Positions 1 through 6,353 of a DNA stretch of 8,897 nt are shown in pieces. Below the pieces are notes generated by a model. It had not been told where the DNA came from, searched no databases, and was given only the letters and a program-made list of their open reading frames with translations. Where the stretch lies: contig DCMX01000155.1 of the NCBI GenBank assembly GCA_002321855.1, forward strand, positions 19,283 to 28,179, read 5' to 3'. The translations under genes and the position numbers were made by a program. Source of the stretch: Fidelibacterota bacterium UBA1611. Its GTDB lineage: Bacteria > Fidelibacterota > Marinisomatia > Marinisomatales > UBA1611. Position 1 is the stretch's first letter. Each line of letters opens with the position of its first letter.

Positions 1-297
1 TTTCCAGGACAACCAGTTATGCCGGGTGTTTTATCGTTAGAATCCTTGGCACAGACCACTGCTTTTTTGATGTTGCATGAGCTGGATGATCCCCTAAAGA
101 AGAATATGTTTATATCTGGACTGGACAAAGTCCGTTTTCGTCGATTAATCACACCTGGCGATCAATTATTTTTCCATATCAGATTATTAAATAAAAAACT
201 CAACTTATACAGATTTTCTGGCACATGTACAGTTAATGATAAAATAACAGTAGAAGCTTTAATATCTTCGAATTTAGTTGATCGTATGGAGGCCTAA
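1..297 (+). CDS. fabZ: 3-hydroxyacyl-ACP dehydratase FabZ, C-terminal part (gene runs off the left edge)
   Basis: FabZ removes water from 3-hydroxyacyl-ACP in the type II fatty acid cycle in the cytoplasm, and so controls how much 3-hydroxyacyl-ACP is left for lipid A. The reading frame is open from base 1. The first residues, FPGQPVMPGV, match the family motif HFPGxPxxPGV, so the catalytic His codon should lie just outside the window. The catalytic Glu is at bases 40-42, in LSLESLAQ. Further matches are the SGLDKVRFRRLITPGDQL block (E. coli: AGIDEARFKRPVVPGDQM) and a C-terminal end of the usual length. The Met at base 19 is internal and not a start. In Bacteroidota and relatives this domain is often fused behind LpxC; the visible part cannot show whether that holds here. 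lpxA follows directly, as in many lpx clusters. Family identity is secure; the fusion is open. Confidence 0.93.
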   Translation, partial: FPGQPVMPGVLSLESLAQTTAFLMLHELDDPLKKNMFISGLDKVRFRRLITPGDQLFFHIRLLNKKLNLYRFSGTCTVNDKITVEALISSNLVDRMEA

Positions 298-1072
298 TAT
301 ATCACTCCAGATTCATCCCACAGCTTTTGTGGATTCTAAGGCTAAGCTGGGAAGCGGTATATCGATTGGTCCCTATTCTATAATAAACTCTAATGTAACT
401 ATAGGTAATGGGACCATGATCGGTAATCATGTCACTATTGCACCAGGAACACGAATAGGGACTGAGTGTAGGATTTTCCATTCATCTTCAATAGGGGAAA
501 TTCCCCAGGATATGAAATTTACTGGTGAACAAACAGAAGCTATCATAGGAAATAGAACGACCATTCGTGAGTTTGTTACTATTAACCGGGGGACAAAAGA
601 TAGTGGGGTAACGATTATTGGAGATGACTGTTTATTGATGGCATATGTGCATATCGCACATGATTGCGTTATCGGAAAACAAGTGATCATGTCAAATATG
701 ACCACTCTTGGCGGTCATGTTAATATTGGTGATTTTGTATCTCTTGGTGGCGGAGTTATGATTCACCAATTTTGCAAAATTGGTGAACACGCATTTATTG
801 GTGCAGGTTATTGGGCTGTGCAAGATGTACCCCCATATATACTTGCTGTAGGGACACCTTTAATATTTGGGGGGATAAATAATATTGGTCTAAAACGTCG
901 CGGTTTTTCTGTCAAGGGAAGAAAGATAATCAAGGATATTTATAAACTGTATTTTCGCTCTGATGTGAATCGGAAAGACACCATAGTGAAAATATATAAT
1001 AAATTTCCTGACTCTGAATATAAAACCCGTATCCTAGATTTTATTCAATCTAGCGACCGTGGGATTATTTAA
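278..1072 (+). CDS. lpxA: UDP-N-acetylglucosamine O-acyltransferase LpxA
   Basis: LpxA moves a 3-hydroxyacyl chain from ACP to the 3-OH of UDP-GlcNAc, the first step of lipid A synthesis, as a cytoplasmic trimer. Counting from TTG 278 the protein has 264 residues (E. coli 262). Hexapeptide repeats of the left-handed beta-helix (IGxx) run through about residues 25-190. SIGEIPQDMKFTGE near 71-84 is the LpxA-specific block, excluding LpxD. The active-site region YVHIAHDC gives His125 and His128, equivalent to E. coli His122 and the catalytic base His125; His147 and His163 match His144 and His160. The C-terminal helical part starts near GLKRRGF (204-210). The chain-length position equivalent to E. 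coli Gly173 is Ala176. TTG 278 overlaps fabZ by 20 bases and lacks a ribosome site. An ATA start at 299 would give 257 residues beginning MSLQIHPTA, closer to relatives. Function is secure; the exact start is not. Confidence 0.95.
   Translation: MIVWRPNISLQIHPTAFVDSKAKLGSGISIGPYSIINSNVTIGNGTMIGNHVTIAPGTRIGTECRIFHSSSIGEIPQDMKFTGEQTEAIIGNRTTIREFVTINRGTKDSGVTIIGDDCLLMAYVHIAHDCVIGKQVIMSNMTTLGGHVNIGDFVSLGGGVMIHQFCKIGEHAFIGAGYWAVQDVPPYILAVGTPLIFGGINNIGLKRRGFSVKGRKIIKDIYKLYFRSDVNRKDTIVKIYNKFPDSEYKTRILDFIQSSDRGII
288..292 (+). promoter_or_regulatory. Shine-Dalgarno sequence for lpxA, inside the end of fabZ
   Basis: GGAGG lies in the last sense codons of fabZ, 6 bases before the ATA codon at 299-301. 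That is a normal spacing for initiation at this ATA. It lies downstream of the TTG at 278, so it cannot serve that codon. It therefore favours a non-standard ATA start for lpxA, although it could also be chance codon content of fabZ. Confidence 0.5.
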
Positions 1073-1080
1073 TTATATAT

Positions 1081-1764
1081 ATGATATATTTTCTTATAAC
1101 ACTCGGTTCTGCCGTGGTGGTACTATCTGCGCAACAGGCAAATTTTCGGTTTGACGATTTAGATAGGAAAAATGCTCAAAATATTGTTTTTCATGCATCA
1201 TATTGGCTTAGCAATAATCCAAAATTGAATCCGGACTTTAATAATCACCGTTTGGGAATAAGCACAGGTTATTCTTCCTATTTCAGAGAGATCCATGATG
1301 GTCGATGGATTTTACCAGATTTTGATATAATTATGCGAGTAACGGGCAATCTTTCTCTAACAGGGAAACTGTATGGATTTCAATTGAAGGAAGATGCTCC
1401 CCATGTAATTGGAAGTGGGTTTCAATATTATTTTGGTAAAGATGATAGTAAAACATGGGTATCATCTATTCAGAGAATTGATCTAAAAGGCGTTGCTCAC
1501 TTTAGACTAACATCAATTACTATGAATATCAATAAATGGTTTTCAGGCACCCTTGTAGATTATTGTCTTGGTGTTGGTGCTAATATATTTAAAGGACGAT
1601 CTTACTATAAATCGATAGCAACACTTGGTAATATAGAAGGACAAGCTAATTTTTTTAGTATGGATGTCATAAAGCCTTTTAATTCATTCAAATCGGGAAT
1701 AGGATTTAACATTCATCCTAATTACCAGCTATTCCGTGCTTATATAATGAAGAATTTTTTCTAA
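1081..1764 (+). CDS. Unrecognised exported protein, probably a small outer-membrane beta-barrel
   Basis: I do not recognise this 227-residue protein. It starts with a hydrophobic segment (residues 2-16) followed by SAQQA, which looks like a type I signal peptide with cleavage near residue 18-20, although the n-region has no Lys or Arg. The mature part is rich in short alternating polar/aromatic stretches, such as LGISTGYSSYF, GSGFQYYF and GIGFNIHP, and ends in AYIMKNFF with a terminal Phe. Those are typical signs of an outer-membrane barrel, perhaps 8-10 strands. It lies 8 bases after lpxA with no clear ribosome site, and its TAA shares one base with the dxr ATG, so it should be translated with its neighbours. 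Location in an lpx operon suggests an envelope role, but no specific function can be assigned. A soluble periplasmic beta protein is the main alternative. Confidence 0.75.
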   Translation: MIYFLITLGSAVVVLSAQQANFRFDDLDRKNAQNIVFHASYWLSNNPKLNPDFNNHRLGISTGYSSYFREIHDGRWILPDFDIIMRVTGNLSLTGKLYGFQLKEDAPHVIGSGFQYYFGKDDSKTWVSSIQRIDLKGVAHFRLTSITMNINKWFSGTLVDYCLGVGANIFKGRSYYKSIATLGNIEGQANFFSMDVIKPFNSFKSGIGFNIHPNYQLFRAYIMKNFF

Positions 1765-2909
1765 TGCGAAAAAGGATATCCATACTTGGTTCTACCGGCT
1801 CAATTGGTCTTAATGCATTAGAGGTTGTACGGCATTTAACTGATAGATTGGATATTGTGTATTTATCAGCAAATAAAAATACAGAACGAATGGTAGAACA
1901 GTGCCGTGAATTTCATCCTGAAGCAGTGGTTATGAACGATGAGGAGGCTGCCGAAATAGTTTACAACAAAGTGAACAAAGATGGCATTGATGTTCTTTCT
2001 GGTCGGGAAGGACTTATAGAATTGGCCGGTAGGAAGGATGTAGAATTAATGCTGAATGGTTTGGTAGGGGCTTTAGGGATGGAACCTACTCTGGAAGCAG
2101 TTCTTGCTTGTGTAGATGTTGCCTTATCAAATAAGGAAAGCTTAGTAATGGCTGGAGATATTATAACTAAAACTATGAAAAAAACCGGGGCTCGCCTTTT
2201 CCCGGTTGATAGTGAACACTCTGCCATCTGGCAGTGTTTAGCAGGAGAATCGTTGGATGATGTCCGTAGAATTATCTTAACAGGTAGTGGTGGACCGTTC
2301 AGGTCCAGAGCAATCAATACATTTGTCGATGTAACCATAGAGGAAGCCTTGAACCATCCAAATTGGGATATGGGAAAAAAAATAACCATTGATTCGGCTA
2401 CAATGATGAACAAAGGATTAGAGGTCATTGAAGCTTTCTGGCTATTTCGACTTGATGTATCCCAGGTTGATATAATAGTTCATCCCCAGTCTATCATTCA
2501 TTCGATGATAGAATTAAAAGATGGTTCCATAAAAGCTCAATTAGGGGTGCCTGATATGAAGGTTCCGATTCAATATGCTCTGATGTATCCTCGACATGTG
2601 GATGCCCATTGGGAAAGATTGGATTTTACAAAATGTGGCGATCTGACTTTTCAACCACCAGATCTAGAACGATTTCCTTGCATCAAATTAGCGTTTGATG
2701 CAATCCGTCGAATGGGAACAACACCAGCTGTATTAAATCTATCAAACGATTATGCTGTATACAGGTTTTTAGATGGAAAAATCAGGTTTACAGATATCCC
2801 AAGGATTATAGAGAGTGCGATTGAAAAACATGAATGGTTAGAGGACCCATCGTTAAATGATTTGAAAATATTAGATAAGTGGACAAAATTATTAGTGGAA
2901 AATTTTTGA
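1764..2909 (+). CDS. dxr: 1-deoxy-D-xylulose 5-phosphate reductoisomerase Dxr (IspC)
   Basis: Dxr converts 1-deoxy-D-xylulose 5-phosphate to 2-C-methyl-D-erythritol 4-phosphate with NADPH and a divalent metal, the committed step of the MEP isoprenoid pathway in the cytoplasm. The 381 residues compare with 398 in E. coli. The N-terminal NADPH site ILGSTGSIG is at residues 7-15. Metal and substrate residues are visible in PVDSEHSAIWQ (Asp149, Glu151), TGSGGPF (Ser175), NHPNWDMGKKITIDSATM (His198, Trp201, Ser211) and MNKGLE (Asn216, Lys217, Glu220). VHPQSIIHSM (239-248) and the PDMKVPIQ part of the flexible loop (263-270) follow. The usual NAANE-type motif in the C-terminal domain reads NLSND at 325-329, a local divergence. 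ATG 1764 overlaps the preceding TAA by one base, suggesting translational coupling. Undecaprenyl lipid carriers for the envelope depend on this pathway. Identity is very secure. Confidence 0.97.
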   Translation: MRKRISILGSTGSIGLNALEVVRHLTDRLDIVYLSANKNTERMVEQCREFHPEAVVMNDEEAAEIVYNKVNKDGIDVLSGREGLIELAGRKDVELMLNGLVGALGMEPTLEAVLACVDVALSNKESLVMAGDIITKTMKKTGARLFPVDSEHSAIWQCLAGESLDDVRRIILTGSGGPFRSRAINTFVDVTIEEALNHPNWDMGKKITIDSATMMNKGLEVIEAFWLFRLDVSQVDIIVHPQSIIHSMIELKDGSIKAQLGVPDMKVPIQYALMYPRHVDAHWERLDFTKCGDLTFQPPDLERFPCIKLAFDAIRRMGTTPAVLNLSNDYAVYRFLDGKIRFTDIPRIIESAIEKHEWLEDPSLNDLKILDKWTKLLVENF

Positions 2910-2928
2910 GGATTTGGAACTTTAATCC

Positions 2929-2948
2929 GATTTTAATGTAGATTTTAA
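2929..2948 (+). repeat. Two copies of GATTTTAA in the dxr-rseP gap
   Basis: GATTTTAA occurs at 2929-2936 and 2941-2948, a 12-base period, just before the rseP ribosome site. A shorter related piece (TTTAA) occurs at 2921-2925. This could be a small operator-like direct repeat, or only AT-rich sequence. No convincing -35/-10 pair was found in this 55-base gap. Confidence 0.25.
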
Positions 2949-2954
2949 ATATGT

Positions 2955-2959
2955 GGAGG
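2955..2959 (+). promoter_or_regulatory. Shine-Dalgarno sequence deciding the rseP start
   Basis: GGAGG lies 5 bases before ATG 2965. It overlaps the in-frame GTG at 2953, which would add four residues and has no ribosome site of its own. ATG 2965 is therefore the likely start of rseP. Confidence 0.75.
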
Positions 2960-2964
2960 AATTT

Positions 2965-4134
2965 ATGATTTTTATATGGGCCACAATTCTGGTTCTGGGA
3001 GTGCTCATTTTTGTGCATGAATTGGGTCATTATTTGGCAGCACGATCCGTTGGGGTTCGAGTAGAAAGATTTTCCATCGGATTCCCTCCTCGTTTTCTTT
3101 CCTGTAAATCCGTTGATGATGGCTGGGATGTACGCGTATTCTTTTACCGTTTATATCAAGCCAAGATTTCATGGGGCCCTGTTTTTGAAACTCATATCTC
3201 CACCCCTGGAAGAATTGGTAGCACTACGGAATATGTTTTAGCACTCGTACCTTTGGGTGGTTACGTGAAAATGGCAGGGGTCATTGATGAAAGTATGGAT
3301 ACCGAAATAACTCATTCACCCGATGAATTAATAAGTAAACCATTTTGGGCAAAACTTTGGGTTTTGAGTGCAGGCGTGATTATGAACATATTGACCGCTT
3401 TCATTTTGTTTGCTGGAATTGCTTATGTTCAGGGAAGCCCTGAAGTAATAGATAAACCGGTAATAAGTGAACTTCAGCCGGGTATGCCTGCTGAAAATGC
3501 TGGACTGGAACCTGGAGATAGAATTACTGCTGTTAACGATGAATCGGTTACTTCTTGGTTCGAATTGCAATCTGTGATCAATAAGATTCCTGACACCCCC
3601 ATCACGATAACTTTATTGCGCGGGTCAGAAGAGATGGAATTCTCATTTACTACGTCTCACTATATTGTCCCCACAGATAATGGTCTTGATACCTTGGGGG
3701 TTATCGGCATTATTCAGGAGCATGTATACCATCCAATAACAATTGGTCAAGCGATTGTATCCGGATATATAGGTACCCTGAACAGCTTTGGATTGATTTT
3801 TTTGACCTTCAAAATGTTGGGGAATGGTTCTGCGTCGATGAAAGATCTTGGTGGGCCTGTCATGATTGCTCAGTTAGCAGGACAATCTGCGCAAGCTGGG
3901 TGGATACCATTACTCACATTTATGGCATTGATCAGTGTTAATCTTGGGTTTATTAATATTCTACCTGTTCCTGGCTTGGATGGAGGACATATCCTGATTA
4001 TTCTAATAGAGAGTATTCTAAGACGGCCATTAAGTATCAAAGCTCGCTTAACAATTCAGCAAGTGGGCATGGTCTTTCTATTATTACTTATGGGGACAGT
4101 AATGTTTAATGACATTTCCAGATTGCTGAATTAG
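2965..4134 (+). CDS. rseP: Site-2 intramembrane metalloprotease RseP (M50 family)
   Basis: RseP cuts transmembrane segments, classically anti-sigma factors after a first periplasmic cut, and also leftover signal peptides. From ATG 2965 it has 389 residues. The zinc motif HELGH is at 18-22 in the first membrane segment. PLGGYVKMAG is at 96-105. A second membrane segment around 131-155 carries the SAGVIMN block. One PDZ domain spans about 165-230 (GMPAENAGLEPGDRI) and aligns best with the second PDZ domain of E. coli RseP; the first is missing, which explains the length (E. coli 450). LDGGH at 338-342 supplies the third zinc ligand Asp339, and a last membrane segment is near 365-381. Between SIGF and TEY there are 47 residues where E. 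coli has 12, an insertion next to the active site. Its substrate cannot be told from this window, where no sigma or anti-sigma gene is visible. Dxr-RseP neighbours are common in bacteria. Confidence 0.95.
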   Translation: MIFIWATILVLGVLIFVHELGHYLAARSVGVRVERFSIGFPPRFLSCKSVDDGWDVRVFFYRLYQAKISWGPVFETHISTPGRIGSTTEYVLALVPLGGYVKMAGVIDESMDTEITHSPDELISKPFWAKLWVLSAGVIMNILTAFILFAGIAYVQGSPEVIDKPVISELQPGMPAENAGLEPGDRITAVNDESVTSWFELQSVINKIPDTPITITLLRGSEEMEFSFTTSHYIVPTDNGLDTLGVIGIIQEHVYHPITIGQAIVSGYIGTLNSFGLIFLTFKMLGNGSASMKDLGGPVMIAQLAGQSAQAGWIPLLTFMALISVNLGFINILPVPGLDGGHILIILIESILRRPLSIKARLTIQQVGMVFLLLLMGTVMFNDISRLLN

Positions 4135-4829
4135 ATTATTCTTGCCAACTCTAGCTTTAGCGAACCGAACTTCAATTTTATATTGATTTTCACCGGAATC
4201 TTATTAATACTTTCTGTTGAGTACCATATCGTCAATTGTCCTGCATTTTTAAATGATTTTCCATCAGTCCTCATAGGCATTACCTTAACAGTATTGTATT
4301 CACCCATTGGAATTCGAATTTTTTCCACGGGTGAAACATCGAATTGTAATAGAGCGATTTTCCCGCCGTCAATTATATTAAACTGAAAATTATTGCCAGA
4401 GATTAATGTTTTTTTTCTGAATTGGTAAATCAGAGAATATGGGTCATATACGGGAGGAACGTAGGATATAGTATCATTTTTATAGATGAAAATATTTTTT
4501 TCAGGAAATAATTGGGTGAATGAATCATGTTGATACTCTCCTTCGCGAATAACCTTTTTTATTGATTTAGGGGTCCATGTTTTTGAGTTTACATCTATGT
4601 TGATTTTGTCATTGATTGGAAATATATAATCAGCTACTGATATGGTTTTGGCCTGAAATAAAATATGAATGACAGAATCAACACCCGTATTCTGCACATC
4701 AATTTTTAATTGGCCTTCTGCAACATATATCCCCCCAAAGTAAGCATTGTAAATCAGTGTTTCGGTCCACTTATCACTCTGCCCTCCAAGAGCACAGTAA
4801 AGGAATAAAGATAAAATTATTTTTTTCAT
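4131..4829 (-). CDS. DUF3108 family exported protein
   Basis: This 232-residue protein fits the DUF3108 pattern of periplasmic or envelope proteins without an established biochemical role. A signal peptide is visible (MKK, then hydrophobic to about residue 15, likely cleavage near GGQS). Cys12 lies in LFLYC, which is not a good lipobox, so a lipoprotein is unlikely. Family-like features in order are: a beta-rich N-terminal half with a Y-x-F-P-I-N-D stretch near 68-74; YDPYSLIYQFR (128-138), matching the conserved D-x-x-S-x-x-Y-x-x-R block; MGEYNTVKVMP (175-185); and GQLTIWYSTESINKIPVKI (197-215) with a following GSLKLEL. The start ATG overlaps the tsaC stop as ATGA, with no separate ribosome site, so it is probably coupled to tsaC. 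Its stop codon overlaps that of rseP on the other strand. Association with lpxL suggests an envelope role; this is inference. Confidence 0.82.
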   Translation of the reverse strand: MKKIILSLFLYCALGGQSDKWTETLIYNAYFGGIYVAEGQLKIDVQNTGVDSVIHILFQAKTISVADYIFPINDKINIDVNSKTWTPKSIKKVIREGEYQHDSFTQLFPEKNIFIYKNDTISYVPPVYDPYSLIYQFRKKTLISGNNFQFNIIDGGKIALLQFDVSPVEKIRIPMGEYNTVKVMPMRTDGKSFKNAGQLTIWYSTESINKIPVKINIKLKFGSLKLELARII

Positions 4830-5392
4830 CGAATAATTATGAAATCACCATCTTTATATTGATATATTTTCGATGCTTCCCCTGATATTCTACCGTCTTC
4901 GATAATGAGGTCAATTCCATTACCGAATGTCATTGATATATCATCAGGGATTTCCAATGGTCTTTCTCCGGATCTGTTAACACTTGTTGTGGTCATGGGT
5001 ATTCTACAGGATGATGATAAAGCTTTGCAGAACGGATGATTAGGAATCCGAATTCCGAGAGAATGCCCGATACCTAAAATAGTATCATGAACGACCCCAG
5101 GATTTACTGGAACGATTACGGTATCTGATCTCGCTAAAATATTTAATGCTTCTTGCATGTACTGATTTGAAAGGTTCATCCATTCTGTTGCAGTTTCTTT
5201 ATTCGCAGCTAAAACAGTCATGGGCCCTTTCCGTTCTTTCAATAGATTTAATCTATCTATAGCCTTTGCATTGGTTGCATCGACACCAAAACCGTATAAT
5301 GTATCAGTCGGGTATACCAATATCCCACCAGATAGGACAATATTAGTGGCCGCTATTAGTGCATTATCATTTTGCCAATTTATTTGATTCAA
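4826..5392 (-). CDS. tsaC: Threonylcarbamoyl-AMP synthase (TsaC/YrdC/Sua5 family)
   Basis: TsaC makes threonylcarbamoyl-AMP from threonine, bicarbonate and ATP, the first step of the universal t6A37 modification of ANN-decoding tRNAs. The YrdC domain fills the whole protein. Visible motifs are YPTDTLYGFGVDAT (residues 27-40), LKERKGP (51-57) holding the conserved Lys and Arg, LGIRIPNHP (112-120) and TTSVNRSGERP (135-145), equivalent to TSANxSGxP. There is no C-terminal Sua5 domain; 188 residues compares with 190 for E. coli TsaC. I place the start at TTG 5392, whose last two bases begin the lpxL stop (TTGA). The frame stays open to ATG 5572, but that extension lies entirely over the conserved C-terminus of lpxL and has no family resemblance. 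The ribosome site is weak. The K-x-R to Pro spacing is shorter than in E. coli or YwlC. The paralogue YciO is the main alternative. Confidence 0.88.
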   Translation of the reverse strand: MNQINWQNDNALIAATNIVLSGGILVYPTDTLYGFGVDATNAKAIDRLNLLKERKGPMTVLAANKETATEWMNLSNQYMQEALNILARSDTVIVPVNPGVVHDTILGIGHSLGIRIPNHPFCKALSSSCRIPMTTTSVNRSGERPLEIPDDISMTFGNGIDLIIEDGRISGEASKIYQYKDGDFIIIR

Positions 5393-6252
5393 TCTGAATT
5401 CTTTGGTTTGGTCTTCCAGCGTTGGTGAAACCAGAAATACTGCTCTGGATAGTTTTGTACATATTTTTCTAATATTCTTGTATATGCTTGAGTGATTTTT
5501 CCTGTTGTGGTGTCTGCAGAAATAATTGGCAGAAACTCCAACTGATATTTTTGAAATCCCGTTTTGATACAAACACTAAATATCATAGGAGCACTCGTAT
5601 TCTTATGGAAAATAGCCGCGCCTTTTGGTGTAGAGGCCGGTATCCTGAAAAAATCGACAAAGACGCCTTTTTTCTTTGCATCCTGATCACTTACAAGCCC
5701 AAGAAGTTTGTTCTCATTGAGGATATTGTACATACTTTCTATCGGTTCCTTACGAAATATTTGTTTCACACCACTGAGTTCCCGTTGCTCCTTAAAAAAT
5801 TTGTCCGAACCCCGATTCTGCTGCTGATGAGCAATACCAGTGAGTTTATAATTATTAAGCCCCAACCATGCCCCCAGCATTTCCCAGGCGCCAAAGTGCG
5901 CAGAAATAAATATCACTCCTTTGTTCTGTTTAAGAGCTTTATCCAATACATCCTTTCCATGAATACTATATTCAACGTTTTCCCATGCTGCAGGAAACGC
6001 TAAAAATTGTATAAAATTATATATGAAAAATTGATAAGTATTTTTCAATGTATTCTCAACCCATTCCACTGATCGATCAGGAAAAGCCATTGTCAGGTTT
6101 CTTCGAGCAAGATCCTTTCGTTTTGGTATATGGTGAAATCCCAAACTAGCAATTCGTTGAGATAAACGATATTGCGAAGATATTGACATCATTGATACAA
6201 ACCTTCTTAGACCCATTAGGAATCGGTATGTCAATTGATTTGAAACTTTCAT
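5389..6252 (-). CDS. lpxL: Lipid A late acyltransferase, LpxL/HtrB family
   Basis: These enzymes add secondary acyl chains to lipid A precursors from acyl-ACP at the inner face of the cytoplasmic membrane. The 287-residue protein has the family order: RRNLTMAFPDRS (50-61); the catalytic H-x4-E motif in SAHFGAWEML (His119, Glu124); SDQDAKKKGVFVDFF (188-202); TPKGAAIFHKNTSAP (208-222); and the C-terminal YPEQYFWFHQRWKTKP (268-283). The N-terminal region (residues 4-40) is only moderately hydrophobic and may be a membrane anchor. Acyl-chain choice (lauroyl, myristoyl or other) cannot be read from sequence. It is the first gene of the minus-strand run and its stop overlaps the tsaC start. ATG 6252 has no clear Shine-Dalgarno; Met13 is a less likely alternative. 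Together with lpxA on the other strand it marks the host as a lipid A producer. Confidence 0.93.
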   Translation of the reverse strand: MKVSNQLTYRFLMGLRRFVSMMSISSQYRLSQRIASLGFHHIPKRKDLARRNLTMAFPDRSVEWVENTLKNTYQFFIYNFIQFLAFPAAWENVEYSIHGKDVLDKALKQNKGVIFISAHFGAWEMLGAWLGLNNYKLTGIAHQQQNRGSDKFFKEQRELSGVKQIFRKEPIESMYNILNENKLLGLVSDQDAKKKGVFVDFFRIPASTPKGAAIFHKNTSAPMIFSVCIKTGFQKYQLEFLPIISADTTTGKITQAYTRILEKYVQNYPEQYFWFHQRWKTKPKNSD

Positions 6253-6353
6253 AGAGAGCTGGGATTTTAATTAATAAAATCTTTTCGAATATGAGAATAA
6301 ATAGTGGATTGATTATGGACAAATTACAAGAAATGGAGTGAAATTTAGCTTAT
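6253..6353. promoter_or_regulatory. Divergent intergenic region between lpxL and nfeD
   Basis: These 101 AT-rich bases separate two genes that start away from each other, so promoters for both runs should lie here. In the nfeD direction I see no convincing -35/-10 pair. A GGAG at 6335-6338 is about 15 bases from the nfeD ATG, too far for a normal ribosome site. No clear operator palindrome is visible. Confidence 0.6.
6294..6322 (-). promoter_or_regulatory. Possible sigma70-type promoter for lpxL-tsaC-DUF3108
   Basis: Reading the minus strand, TTGTCC (6322-6317) and TATTCT (6299-6294) are separated by 17 bases. Each matches four of six positions of the E. coli sigma70 consensus. Transcription would start about 35 bases before the lpxL ATG. 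In AT-rich DNA such matches arise often, and this lineage may use a different consensus. Confidence 0.25.

Noticed and set aside
1961..2428. Minus-strand open frame of 155 codons
   Set aside because: It lies entirely inside dxr, opposite highly conserved catalytic blocks. The Ser/Pro/Thr-rich product looks like a complement of coding sequence.
2897..2925. Intrinsic terminator after dxr
   Set aside because: There is a short T-run at the end of dxr but no GC-rich stem before it.
2953..2964. GTG 2953 as the rseP start
   Set aside because: The Shine-Dalgarno GGAGG lies inside this extension and is well spaced for ATG 2965 instead.
2951..2968. Five-codon leader frame (ATG TGG AGG AAT TTA TGA) ending at the rseP start
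   Set aside because: Its stop overlaps the rseP ATG as ATGA, but it has no ribosome site, consists mostly of the rseP Shine-Dalgarno sequence itself, and shows no attenuator structure.
4763..4829. Lipoprotein signal in the DUF3108 protein (Cys12)
   Set aside because: The preceding residues LFLY do not fit a lipobox (Tyr at -1), and a normal signal peptidase I site follows.
5393..5572. Possible N-terminal extension of TsaC by 60 residues to ATG 5572
   Set aside because: The extension lies wholly over the conserved C-terminus of lpxL, has no resemblance to the family, and would make the protein much longer than TsaC. TTG 5392 gives the normal length.
5488..6003. Plus-strand open frame of 171 codons
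   Set aside because: It runs antisense through lpxL, whose family motifs are continuous on the minus strand. The plus-strand product has no recognisable features and a Cys/Phe-rich composition typical of a shadow frame.
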